Source: Benincasa hispida (lineage: Eukaryota > Streptophyta > Magnoliopsida > Cucurbitales > Cucurbitaceae). Taken from it: 64,000 nucleotides of DNA. Shown here in pieces: positions 45,448 to 56,078 of the stretch. Positions within the stretch are counted from its first letter, which is position 1, and each line of letters opens with the position of its first letter. The position numbers and the translations under genes are program-made. The stretch covers positions 7,704,283-7,768,282 of the forward strand of contig NC_052355.1 of the NCBI RefSeq assembly GCF_009727055.1. Direction: 5' to 3'. The notes under the pieces were generated by a model. It saw only the letters and a program-made list of their open reading frames with translations. It did not search any database and was not told the origin of the DNA.

Positions 45448-47323
45448 TGTTGAGAATGTCCTAAAAGTCACCAATTCGTAAATATTGGAAACATATTCTA
45501 TTTATCAATAAAAGTATTATTGAGTTGTTCATTCAATAAAATGTTATTGATATTGCATTCTGTTATAAAAATCCAATAAATGAATCCATGGCTATAATAT
45601 GAATACTTTAAAATTATGCAGAGACATAAATGTGGATCAAGTTTTAGTATATAGCCAAAATGGTATATAAGTATATGGATGAGATTGGGTACCTCATCCT
45701 GGCGATACTATTGGATGCGACCCACTTTTTATACTGATATAAATGATGTGATCACAAAATCATTTATGTAGAGACATGTGAGTCGGAGCATTCTATGCAA
45801 AGGATATTTGCATAAGACCGGACCTCGAACTACTCACTTTTATTTATAACGACCGTTTACTGTTAAAACTGATTATGTTAAATTTTATGATCTAGGGTAA
45901 CTCTATCTTAATCCTGTGCTAACTATGAACTTCTGTTTATTCGAGATTATCCTTTGATCTGCATAGGTGAGAGTCGTTCAACACCACTGCTCAATAAGCT
46001 CCCATTCTAAGGATAAGACTGGATAGATAGTTGGGGACATAGTTCTACAAGATGGAATTCACTCCTACACAATTTAGGGTTAGCAGATAGGTTTTTCCCT
46101 TAAGTACTAACTCCTGCTTTTGAAGAAAAGGGCCCCGTCCTCTCATGGCCGAGAGAGATATGGTTTATTAGTTGGACTATAAATCAATCCTTCAATAGAG
46201 GATCAGTGGGAGCTTAAGAAGCAAGATGTATTTACAGAGGTAAAACGATAATTTCGGCCTAGCTGTAAATACGAACAACCCGTGAATGGTCAACTTACTT
46301 GATTATGGTTAAAGTGGACAAAAATATATCTACAATAAGGAGAGTGCAACTATGAACTATAGTGGTATATCTCGATAGTGAACAATTATTGATTAATTCG
46401 GTCTAAAGAGTTTAGCTAATTAATCTCAAATCGTTGGAGCTTATGATCTGTAGGTCCATAAGGTCCCTCTACTAGCTCGTAAAATTATTCCTTGGATTAG
46501 TGAATTGAGTGGATTTAAAATGTTCAAAATTCAAATTAGGGTTTTGAATTTGAAGTGTTCAAATTCAATTTAGGCTTTGATTTATTATATTCAATAATTA
46601 AAATGTTTAAATTTGTCGAAATTAAACGTAATTGGAGATATTAAAATATTAATTACCATGAATATGATTCATGTATAAATTAGGCATTTAATTTAATATT
46701 TGATATCAAATTATTATTTATTTATTTAATTAAATTTGTTTAAATAAAACATTTTTCAATTTTTGAAATTCAAATTCAGATTTGAATTTGGATTAAAATA
46801 TAATTTTGGTGAAAATTAAATTGGAAAAATGAAATTGAAAATGGAAAATAGGAGTTAGTGGATTAATCCAACTTTTATTGGATTAATCCATTAATCAACA
46901 CCTATCCCACTAGGATAATGCTGATTGAAGTGTCATTCAGCTTGTTTTCTTAGTGCTTGCATGAATTAGCTCCATAAAAGCTTCAAAATTCAGAATGTTG
47001 GAGGTGAATGAAAATAGAATTTTTGAAATTCTCCTCTCTCTCAAACCCTCTTCTCTTTTACTTAATTGACTTCAATTTAGTGTTTCCACCATGCAATCCA
47101 AGTTGGAGAATAGTAAAGAAGATCATATTGGTGGTCTAATGGTCTTTTGGAGATCCAATTTGTGGAGAGGAGCTGGAATTGTAGAGATTCAACAAAGGTA
47201 TTGTGTTCTTGAAACCTTCTTCCTTGAAATGAGTTTTCATGCATGCTTTTAAACTCAAATTAAGTGTAATTAGAGTGCTTATTGATTCTGATTGCTTTTG
47301 CTGCATGCTTATTCTTTCCATCA
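45448..47323 (+). mobile_element. 5' LTR of copia 2
   Basis: TGTTGAGAATGTCC at the left and TTTCCATCA at the right, 1876 bp, followed by an intact primer site. Shares many blocks with the 3' LTR at 53486, for example 45520-46560 versus 53560-54580. Confidence 0.85.
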
Positions 47324-47337
47324 ATTGGTATCAGAGC
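47324..47337 (+). other. tRNA-Met-type primer-binding site of copia 2
   Basis: ATTGGTATCAGAGC immediately after the LTR end. Confidence 0.9.
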
Positions 47338-49339
47338 ATGATTTAAACACTCAATTAACGTTAATTTGAGTTTGGTGAGTGATTTTCTATGGATACATGT
47401 TTGTTTGACCGATATGGTTGAAATTCAACTTTGGCATTAAATTTCTCTTCGATTATATTGTTAAATTTATAATTGACTCTTGTTTGATGAGCTTATATGT
47501 GTACTCTGGAGTCTGTAATTTTATTGGAGTTAATAGAGTTGAAACTAGGTTGTAATCGAAGATTGAAGCAAGCAAGGTCAGTGTTAGAAACTGGACTGGA
47601 GCTACTGCCCTTGCAGCGCCGCGACATTGTTCATAGAGCATTATGACGCTGTTCATCTTGGAGCCCGAGGTGTTTCAACATTGGGATGAAGCATCGTGAC
47701 ACTGTTCATCCCAGCCCAGAAAGGTGTACGTGACGTAGCTAGTTCATAGTTAGAGACTGGTTTGACCGGTTCAACCCAATTTGGTTCGCTTCAGTCTCAT
47801 ATAGAGCCTTGAAGAGCCAGTTTAGGCGATTTGGGTCCCGTTCGGGTCGAGTCGAGCGGTCCAAATTCAAAATGGAGCTATTTTTAATTAATATTTGTGA
47901 TAATTAGTTAAATTTGCTTGCTTAGGATGCTAAAGTTGAACCATATCGGTATTGTTTAAATATTTTATGCATATAATATATGTTAAAAATTAAACATGTA
48001 TGTGCATATAGTAGGCCAATTTCACTATAGGAAAGCATGTTGCATGCATAATCATATGTTATAAGTTAGTTATAAAATATAGTATGCATGATTAGGGTTT
48101 CTAAAGTTTAATATAAGTGTTATATTAAAGTTTGATTGCCTTTGTTGAATGTTATGGATGGAAAGCATGTCTATTGTTTTATAAAGTTTGAATGCCTTTG
48201 ATGAATGTTATGGATGGAAAGCATGTCTATTGTTTTATAAGTTGTTATGAAATTGGAATAGACATTAAAATCCATAATAAAGATAAGCTGCATGCTCACT
48301 TAAGTTAACAACTTGTTTTAATAATTAAAATAGGTCATTATCTTATAAAATACAATTAAAAACCTAACGGGTATATAATCTTGTTTAAGGCTGGAGGTAT
48401 TTAAGTTGACGGTTTACGGAACACCACCTACTTAGGGATTATGACCGAATAATTGAGTGTTGTTAATCGGTTTTATGAGCTTGTGTGAGCGGTATGAGGT
48501 AATAAAATGGTTTTATCACCTAGACATTATAGGATAAATCTAAGTATAAAGGTTATACTTGGATAAACTACATAGACTTAGGGTGTTTATTAGCCAAAAT
48601 ATACCTAAGTACAAAAGATACCCAATATGTTAGAATACTTCAGTGGGAGATTAATAATATATACGATACATTATTCTTAGATCTCGCATCCTTAAGAGTT
48701 TACATCGTGAGATCCATGCTCGGCTTTGTGTCAATTTTACCTCGACTGCTCCATTCAGAAAGTGTTTGCATTGGTCAATAACAAGGTGTATAAGGGAAAT
48801 AGTTCATAATAAATTGGTGAAGAAAATGTGTTAATATATCCTACGGTCTCTTCCATTAGTTTGAACTGTGAGATTCTTATGTTGTGCCTACTGTCGTTTT
48901 TAGGTGACATTAGCTAGTCATTGACCACGATGATCCCCTCGGAGGGTTATAACATAGGATTCGGAACAACCCAAACTTTAGAAATGAATAGGGTTTCATA
49001 GTTCCGTCTTGAATATTGTCTTTCAATTTGGGAGCATATTCATAACGTTCTATGAAATATGAAAATATAGGGTCACACTTACAAGAGTTACTAAGTGTTA
49101 GTAAGTTTTTGACCAAAAATGGTAACTAATGACTATAAGAATAAGAGTTATTCTAGAAATAGTATTTGGTCAAGATTGTCTTACTTAGTGAAGGAATATT
49201 TGACTGCCCCTCGGTAGCATCTATTCTGATTCACTAATGTATTGTTGCAAATAAATAAAAGAAATATGGGTATTTTATTACTTTTGCTAAAATTGGGTTT
49301 AGATGCATAAGTATAATAGAATTTGTTTTTTTTTCAGTA
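47338..49339 (+). other. Long untranslated leader of copia 2
   Basis: About 2 kb without coding sequence. It contains a palindromic GC-rich cluster (47610-47715), a GGTTCG/CGGGTCGAG run (47755-47870), a 56-bp exact-type tandem duplication (48130-48241), the GAACACCACCTACTTAGG block near 48420 and one copy of the unit that is tandem in the 41-kb leader (48700-48800). A polypurine-like AGTGGGAGATTAATA occurs at about 48642. Confidence 0.7.
48130..48241. repeat. 56-bp tandem duplication in copia 2 leader
   Basis: Units 48130-48185 and 48186-48241 differ at only a few bases (for example TTTGATTGCC / TTTGAATGCC). Confidence 0.8.
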
Positions 49340-50284
49340 ATGTCGAACTTGATTATACAACTATTAGCTTCCGATAAATTCAATGGTAAAGGGTGTTCAA
49401 AATGAAATTCAAACATAAATAAAACACTAGTCATTGACGATTTAAGGTTCATTTTAATGGAGGAATGTCCTCCTCTTCCCAGTTCAACCGCTAACCAAAA
49501 TGTTTGGGAAGCCTATGACAGATGGGTTAGGGCTAACGAAAAAGCTAGAGCCTATATCTTAGCAAGAATATCTGATGTGCTTACTAAGAAGCATGAAGCC
49601 ATGCTCACTACATGTGAGATCATGGCATCGTTGTAAGAGATGTTCGGGAAACCGTCTTTTTTAGTACGACATGATGCTATTATGTACGTCTATAACTCCT
49701 TCATGAAAGAGGGGACCTCTATTAGAGAATATGTCTTGGACATGATGGTCCATTTCAATGTTGTCGAAGCTCATGCACTGTCATAGATGAAAGGAGTCAA
49801 GTTAGTATGATAATGAAATCTCTTTCGTAGAGCTTTCTAACATTTCATACTAATGCTGTAATGAATAAGATTGATTACAACCTAACCACTCTACTAAATG
49901 AACTCCAGACTTATCAATCCTTGATGAAAAACAAGGAGAGTGAAGGAAATGTGTTTTCATAGAAGAAATTTCTTAAAGGATCTTTGTCTGAACGAAATCC
50001 AGGATCTTTGTCTGAACGAAATCCTCAGAGAAAAAGAAGTTTGCTTTTTCCAAGGATAATAGTGTCTAGATGAAGAAGAAAGGAAAGAGGAAGAAGAAAA
50101 CCCTTGCTAAGAAAAGCAAGAACAAAGCACTAAAAGAAAAATGTTTCCACTATAATGAAGACGAGCATTGGAAATGCAGTTGTCCATAGTATCTTGTTGA
50201 AAAGATAGCAGAAAAGAAAACCAAGGAAAATCCGATTTACTTATGATAGAAACAAGTTTAGTGGAAAGTTCTCACTTAACTTGG
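49340..50284 (+). pseudogene. copia 2 gag
   Basis: ATG at 49340 (MSNLIIQLLASDKFNG). It continues with LVIDDLRFILMEECPPLPSS and AYDRWVRANEKARAYILARI, a full-length capsid-like region, then in shifted frames YNSFMKEGTSIREYVLDMM, and a nucleocapsid zinc knuckle near 50140-50190 (CFHYNEDEHWKCSCP, where the second Cys of C-x2-C is Tyr). At least three in-frame stops (for example near 49404 and 49635) and frameshifts near 49785. A 24-bp in-frame duplication encodes GSLSERNP twice at 49978-50025. Confidence 0.8.
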
Positions 50285-50690
50285 ATACTAGATTCAGGCA
50301 CTGCTAACCATATCTACATTTTTTTTTCAGGAAACTAGTTCCTAGACACAACGATCAGAAAATGAAATGACTTTCAATGAGAGAATGAGTGAAGTCATTT
50401 CAGTAGAAGCAGTGGGAGACGTCAAGTTATATTTCAAAGATGCTTACATTTTACTTGAAAATGTATATTATGTTCCTAAAATGAAAAAGAACTTAATCTC
50501 TGTGTTTTGTCTGCTAAAACATATGTAAAAGTAACTTTTGAAATCAATGAAGTGTTCATTAGTTTAAGAGGTTTTCGTATTTGTTCTGCTAGACTTGAAA
50601 ATAACTTGTATGTGTTAAAACCAACTGAAGCAAAAAGCCATTTTAAATATATAGATGTTTAAAATGACAGAAACTCAAAATAAAAGATGA
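50285..50690 (+). pseudogene. copia 2 protease
   Basis: WILDSGTANHIY (about 50279-50315) is an intact D-S-G aspartic protease active site of copia type. Later segments VEAVGDVKLYFKDAYILLEN and VYYVPKMKKNLISV (about 50410-50505) follow before a frameshift. The protease would cut the Gag-Pol polyprotein in the particle. Not translatable as a whole because of stops upstream. Confidence 0.75.
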
Positions 50691-51840
50691 AAGATTTCCC
50701 CCGATGCCTATCTTCGGCACCTCAGACTTGGTCACATAAATCTCAACAGGATTGAGGGGCTGGTAAAAAACAGTCATCTAAATCACTTAGAAGTTAGTTC
50801 ATTGCCTCCATGTAAATCATGTCTTGAGGGTAAAATGACAAAAAGATCTTTTTAAGGAAAAGGTCTTAGAGCCAAAGAACCCTTAGAACTTTTACATTAA
50901 GACATTTGTGGTCTAATGAATGTTAAAGCTCGAGAAGGATATGAATATTTTGTCAATTTTGTTGATGATTATTCAAGGTATGACTACATTTACCTATTAA
51001 GTCACAAGTCTGAAACTCTTGAAAAGTTCAAAGAATTTAAGACAGAAGTTGAAAACTTATTAGGTAAAAGAATCAAAACATTTCGATCAGATCGAAATGG
51101 TGAGTATATGGATTTACAATTCTAGAACTATCTAGTAGATCATGGAATTCAATCCTAACTCACAGTATCTGGAACACTACAACAAAATGATGTTGCAGAA
51201 AGGAGAAATTGAACCTTGTTAGACATGGTTCGTTCGATGATGAGTTATGCTCAGTTACCTCAATCCTTTTGGGGGTATGCAATACAAACTGCAGTATATA
51301 TTTTGAACATGGTTCCCTCAAAAAGTGTTTCAGAAACACCGTATGAGTTATAGAGAGGATGAAAGGGTAGTTTGCATCACTTTAGAATCTGGGGATGCCC
51401 GACACACGTGTTGGTGTAAAACCCTAAGAAATTAGAACAACGCTCAAAATTATGCTTATTTGTAGGATACCCTAGAAAAACAAAAGGTGGATATTTTTTA
51501 TTATCCTCAAGAAGATAAAGTATTTGTATCAACAAATGCTACATTCTTAGAAGAAGATCATATTAGGAATCATCAACCTCGCAGTAAACTAGTATTAAAT
51601 GAAATGTCCAAAGAAAGTACAAATTCAACAAGAGTTGTTGATCAAGTTGGTCCTTCAACAACAGTTGTTGCTCCATCATATCTTTCTCAAGAGTTAAGAA
51701 TGCCTTGACATAGTGGGAGAGTTGTATGAAAACCTGATCGATATATGGGTTTAACAAAAATTCAGGTCATCATACCTGATGATGGCTTGAAGGATCCATT
51801 GATCTTTAAACATGAAAGGGAAGATGTTGATAGGGAATGG
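50691..51840 (+). pseudogene. copia 2 integrase
   Basis: The zinc-finger part has LRLGHINLNRIEGLV and SCLEGKMTKRS. The core frame 50916-51125 has NFVDDYSRYDYIY (first Asp) and TFRSDRNGEYMD (second Asp). After a TAG, further frames carry the third acidic region, AERRN and RSMMSYAQLPQSFWGYAIQT, then FRIWGCPTHVLV and ATFLEEDHIRNH (51487-51708). Unlike copia 3, both core aspartates remain here, but at least five stops break the frame. Confidence 0.8.
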
Positions 51841-52670
51841 TGGATAAAAGCCATGAACCTAGAAATGGAGTCAATGTCCTTCAACTATGTCTCGGAACTT
51901 GTAGATCAACCAGATGGGGCTAAACCTATTGGTTGGAAATGGATCTATAAGAGAAAACGAGACCAAACTAGCAAGGTATAGACCTTTAAATCCAGACTCG
52001 TTGCAAAAGTTTTTACCCAAAGAGAGGTGGTAGACTATGAAGAAACCTTCTCTCCTGTTGCCATGATTAAATCTATAAGAATACTTTTATCCATTGTTGC
52101 ATTTTATGACTATGAAATATGAAAAATGGATGTCAAGACAACCTTTTTGAATGGCCATCTTAATGAAAGTATTTACATGTCTCAACCAGAAGGGTTCATT
52201 GAACAGGGTCAAGAGCAAAAGATTTGCAAGCTTAAACAATCCATTTATGGGTTAAAACAAGCATCTTAATCCTGGAATATGACACTGCGATCAAATCTTA
52301 TGGCTTTGAACAGAATGTTGATGAACCTTGTGTTTGCAAGAAGTTAGTCAACAAAACTGTAGCTTTCTTGGTTCTTTATGTTGATGGTATCTTGCTCATT
52401 GGGAATGAGACAAGTTTTCTTGCTGACGTAAAAAGATGGCTAGCATCGCAATTTCGAATGAAAGATTTAGGAAATGCACAATACGTTTTTGGAATCCAAA
52501 TTGTTCAGAATCACAAGAATAGAACGCAAGCGCAATCTCAAGCATTTTATATTGACAAGATGTTGTCAAGGTATAACATGCAAAATTCCAAAAAGGGTAC
52601 GCTACCTTTTAGACAAAGAATTTATTTTTTAAGGAATAATGTCCTAAGACACCTCAAGAAGTTGAGGAAA
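51841..52670 (+). pseudogene. copia 2 reverse transcriptase
   Basis: Frame 51745-51981 has WIKAMNLEMESMSFN and KPIGWKWIYKRKRDQ. After a stop, the first catalytic Asp region reads KMDVKTTFLNG (about 52125), then QPEGFIEQGQEQKICKL. Frame 52368-52673 has VLYVDGILLIGN, where the second Asp of YVDD is Gly, and QFRMKDLGNAQYVFGIQIV. RT would copy the element RNA. Loss of a catalytic Asp and the stops make it dead. Confidence 0.85.
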
Positions 52671-53345
52671 TGAAAAGAATTTCTTATGCATCAGCAGTCG
52701 GGAGCCTGATGTACGCTATGTTGTGTACACGTTATGTTAGATGCTTTGCAGTTGGAATTGTCAGCATGTTTCAATCCAATCCTAGACAGAGTCATTGAAC
52801 TACTGTTAAGAACATCCTAAGTATCTTCAGAGAACGAGGGACTATATGCTCGTGTATGGGCCTCAGAATTTGATCCTTATAGGATACACTAACTCTGATT
52901 TTCAGACTGATTTAGATTCTATGAAATCAACTTCAAGATCAGTTTTCACTCTTAATTGAGGAGCTATAGTGTGGAGAAACATCAAACAAAGTTGTATCGT
53001 TGACTACACGATGGAAGCTAAATACGTAGCACATAGCTACATATGAAGCAACTAAAGAAGCCGTATGCCTATGCAAGTTCCTGACAGATTTGGAAGTGGT
53101 TCCAAATATGTATCTATCGAATCACTCTATATTGTGATAATAGTGGAGCAATTGCCAGTTCAAAGGAACTAAGAAGCCATAAACGAGGAAAACATATCGA
53201 AAAAAAATACCATCTCATTAGGGAGATAGTACATCGAGGAGACGTGATAGTCACAAAGATAGCCTCTGAGGACAATCTTGCTGATTCATTTACGAAGGCC
53301 CCTCGACTAAAGTATTCAAGGGCCACCTGGTCAGACTAGGATTAC
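52671..53345 (+). pseudogene. copia 2 RNase H
   Basis: Fragments in several frames: KRISYASAVGSLMYAML (about 52670-52720), a YEATKEAVCLCKFLTDLEV segment near 53040-53090 and the C-terminal PSTKVFKGHLVRLGLRA near 53300-53345. The frame is shifted repeatedly. The minus-strand frames at 53114-53475 are shadows. Confidence 0.75.
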
Positions 53346-53360
53346 GAGCTTCATCATCTA

Positions 53361-53376
53361 GGGCAAGTGGGAGAAT
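53361..53376 (+). other. Upstream (secondary) polypurine tract of copia 2
   Basis: GGGCAAGTGGGAGAATG, about 112 bp before the functional tract at 53473-53485. Copia 3 has the same doubled arrangement. Confidence 0.6.
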
Positions 53377-53472
53377 GTCAGGGGTATATAGATGCCCTAG
53401 TTTTATTGTATTTTCTCTCTGTATCTCAACATTATATATTTTTATATATTCGTAATTCATTGGAATATTAGT

Positions 53473-53485
53473 CAAAGTGGGAGAT
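53473..53485 (+). other. Polypurine tract of copia 2
   Basis: CAAAGTGGGAGAT immediately before the LTR start TGTCGGGAATTTCC. Confidence 0.8.
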
Positions 53486-54837
53486 TGTCGGGAATTTCCT
53501 AAAACTCGTAGTTCGTAAATATTGGAAACATATTATATTTATCAATAAAAGTATTATTGATTTGTTCATTCAATAAAATGTTATTGATATTGCATTATGT
53601 TATAAAAATCCAATAAATGAATCCATGGCTATAATATGAATACTTTAACTTTATACAGAGACATAAATGTGGATCAAGTTTTAGTATATAGCTAGATGGT
53701 CTATAAGTGAGACTGAGTACCTCATCCTGACGACATTATTAGATGCAACCCACTTTTTATACTGATACAAATGATGTGATTCCAAAGTCATTCATATAGA
53801 GACATACGAGTGGAGTCATCCTATGCAAAGGATGTTTGCATAGGACTAGACCTTGAAATAGTCACTTTTCTTTATAGTGAACATTCATTGTTAAAACTGA
53901 CTATTTCAAATTCGATGACCTAGGGTAACTCGAGCTTAATTTTGAGCTAATTATGAACTCCTGTTTATTTGAGATCCTTTGATCTGCATAAATGAGAGTA
54001 GTTCAACAACACTGCTCAATAAGCCTCCCATTTTGGGGATAAGACCAGATAGATGGCTGGGGATATAGTCTTGCAAGATGAAATCCACTCATATCGAATT
54101 TAGGGTTAACAGATAGGTTGTTCCCTTAAATACTGACTTCTGGTTTTGAACAAATGGGCCCCGCCCTCTCATGGCTGAAAGGGATATGGTTTATTAGTTG
54201 GACTATAAACCAATTGTTCAATAAAGGATCAGTGAGAGCTTAAAGAGCAAGGTATATTTACAGGGGTAAAACGGTAATTTTGACCTAGCTGTAAATATGA
54301 ACAACTTGTGAACAATTACTAATTATGGTTAAAGTGAACAGAAATATATCTATAGTGAGGAGAGTGCAACAATCGAGCTATAGTGGTGTGTCTCGATAGT
54401 TAACGAATATTGATTAATTCGGTCTAAAGAGTTTAGCCAATTAATCTCAAATCATTGAAGCTCATGTCCATAAGGTCCCTCTGCTAATGCGTAAAATTAT
54501 ACTCTAGATTAGGAAATTGAGCGAATTTGAAATATTCAAAATTGAAATTAGGGTTTTGAATTTGAAGTGTTCAAATTCAATTTAGGGTTTGATTAATTAT
54601 ATTCGATATAATTAAAACATTTAAATTTATTGAAATTAAACGCAACTAGAGATATTAAAATATTAAAATATTGATTTAAATATTAATTCACATGAATAGG
54701 ATTCATGAATTTTTTTGAAGTCTGGAGAAGATTTGAAGTGTGTCTTCAAAGGTATGGATTTCTTCTCTTCCGTAATTTAAAACAAAAACCAAAAGCAAGC
54801 GTTCACATGCTTTCGTATCGGATTTTATCCTTTTAAT
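53486..54837 (+). mobile_element. 3' LTR of copia 2 (internally deleted)
   Basis: Matches the 5' LTR from its start to about 54710, then jumps to a U5-like end (TTGAAGTGTGTCTTCAAAGG, then CATGCTTTCGTATCGG). The last base near 54837 is an estimate; the end resembles other U5 ends in the family. Confidence 0.7.
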
Positions 54838-54849
54838 TAAAACTCGACA

Positions 54850-55620
54850 ACAGACACTTGTGAGTTTTCATGGTGTAGAAATCATGCAAGATACACTATC
54901 CTTGTTGAGATGAAGTCCCTTAGACTTCAAATTTTTAATAATTTGATTTCTTTTACCAAAATTTCTCTATCCCTTAGTTCCTATAGCAACTAACCCAGAT
55001 GTCCAATTTTATATAACTTAATTGACAATCTTATGACAGTCTTCTCAATAAAAAGATAAATATTTTTACCAAGAAATGACTCCACAAAATTCTTATATGA
55101 CAAAGGTGAAATCACTAACAAACTTAAGGTAGCATCCTCATCATCTAGATATTTGGAAGATCTCACATGATTTTGTGTCATGAGAACTTGTTTGTTTCAT
55201 AGGTTTGTCATAGAATTTTAGACAAACATTTAATATCGTTGCTTGGTTGAAAGAATTTTACTTTCTAAAACTCAATTGGTAAATTAAACATATTTAACTT
55301 ATAGAAATTAATTATCCTACATATTTAAATACAGACATTGATTATCATCGACATTTAAATGCACAGATATTCAATGTTCATACACATGAACAATATCTGC
55401 GATCTAAACAGGGTTAAGAAGCGTATCAAACATAAATAGATTGCTTCAGAAGCAACTTATTAGTTAAAGACTTCGTCATGTAGAGTCTTTCTAGATTAAA
55501 CTAGAGACCACTTGTAGTTTCTCATCATTGGTCTTGATGATGATGTCATCAACCAGACAAATCATGATTGTTGAATGAGCCTTTTCCTCCACTATTCAAC
55601 TCATCGCCATCTACATTTGA
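54850..55620 (-). pseudogene. Fragments of another copia element (gag and RT pieces)
   Basis: A minus-strand frame at 54990-55181 contains DDEDATLSLLVISPLSYKNF and ESFLGKN, like the DDED-LLxSLPxSYxxF region of Tork-type copia gag. Near 55510-55600 a minus-strand frame reads ICLVDDIIIKTNDEK, like the VDDxII box of copia RT. Distances between them are far too short for an intact element, so this is a heavily deleted remnant. Confidence is moderate for gag and low for RT. Confidence 0.45.
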
Positions 55621-56078
55621 TAAGGAATTAAAGGGGGTAATGACAAGGTGTAGAGCTACAAGTATGAAAGAAGTATTAAATGCTTATTTTCAAGCTAAGG
55701 TTTCAATCCACTTCAAAGACTTGCATCCTTAAATTTAGAAGAGACGCTTTTTTAATTAAAAAAAATACACAATAATATGGAAATCCATATTCATTCTCAT
55801 CTTTAATACATTGTGTACCTATTAATTTAATGTATTTAAACTTATTGAAAGTTCATATAGGAACTTGAAAAGGTTGAGCCAATAAGTTTAGACTACATTG
55901 CCTACTAAAAATGCCAACTATGAGAAGGTATCGACAAGTGAGGATGTCATCCTATCAATAGATTTGGGTATTAAAGAAAATTAAAGTTTAGGAAAGAAAA
56001 AAGTGGTGAAAAAAGAGTTGAAGTAAAAGAGGAAACACGAAAATTAAAGTTTATTTTTCCTTAGATTTACATATTAGG
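55621..56078. other. Unassigned AT-rich sequence
   Basis: No recognisable gene, domain or repeat end between the copia remnant and the Gypsy LTR. Confidence 0.35.

Larger units (their letters stand above)
45448..54837 (+). mobile_element. Ty1/copia retrotransposon 2, nearly complete with both LTRs
   Basis: 5' LTR 45448-47323, primer site 47324-47337, leader to 49339, gag from 49340, protease, integrase, RT, RNase H, doubled polypurine tract (53361 and 53473), 3' LTR 53486 to about 54837. The two LTRs begin alike (TGTTGAGAATGTCC / TGTCGGGAATTTCC) and match for about 1.1 kb. Beyond that the 3' LTR is shorter because of an internal deletion near 54710. Many stops. Same lineage as copia 1 and 3. 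Confidence 0.85.

Noticed and set aside
52368..52673. A potentially active reverse transcriptase
   Set aside because: Second catalytic aspartate replaced by Gly and the surrounding polyprotein carries many stops.
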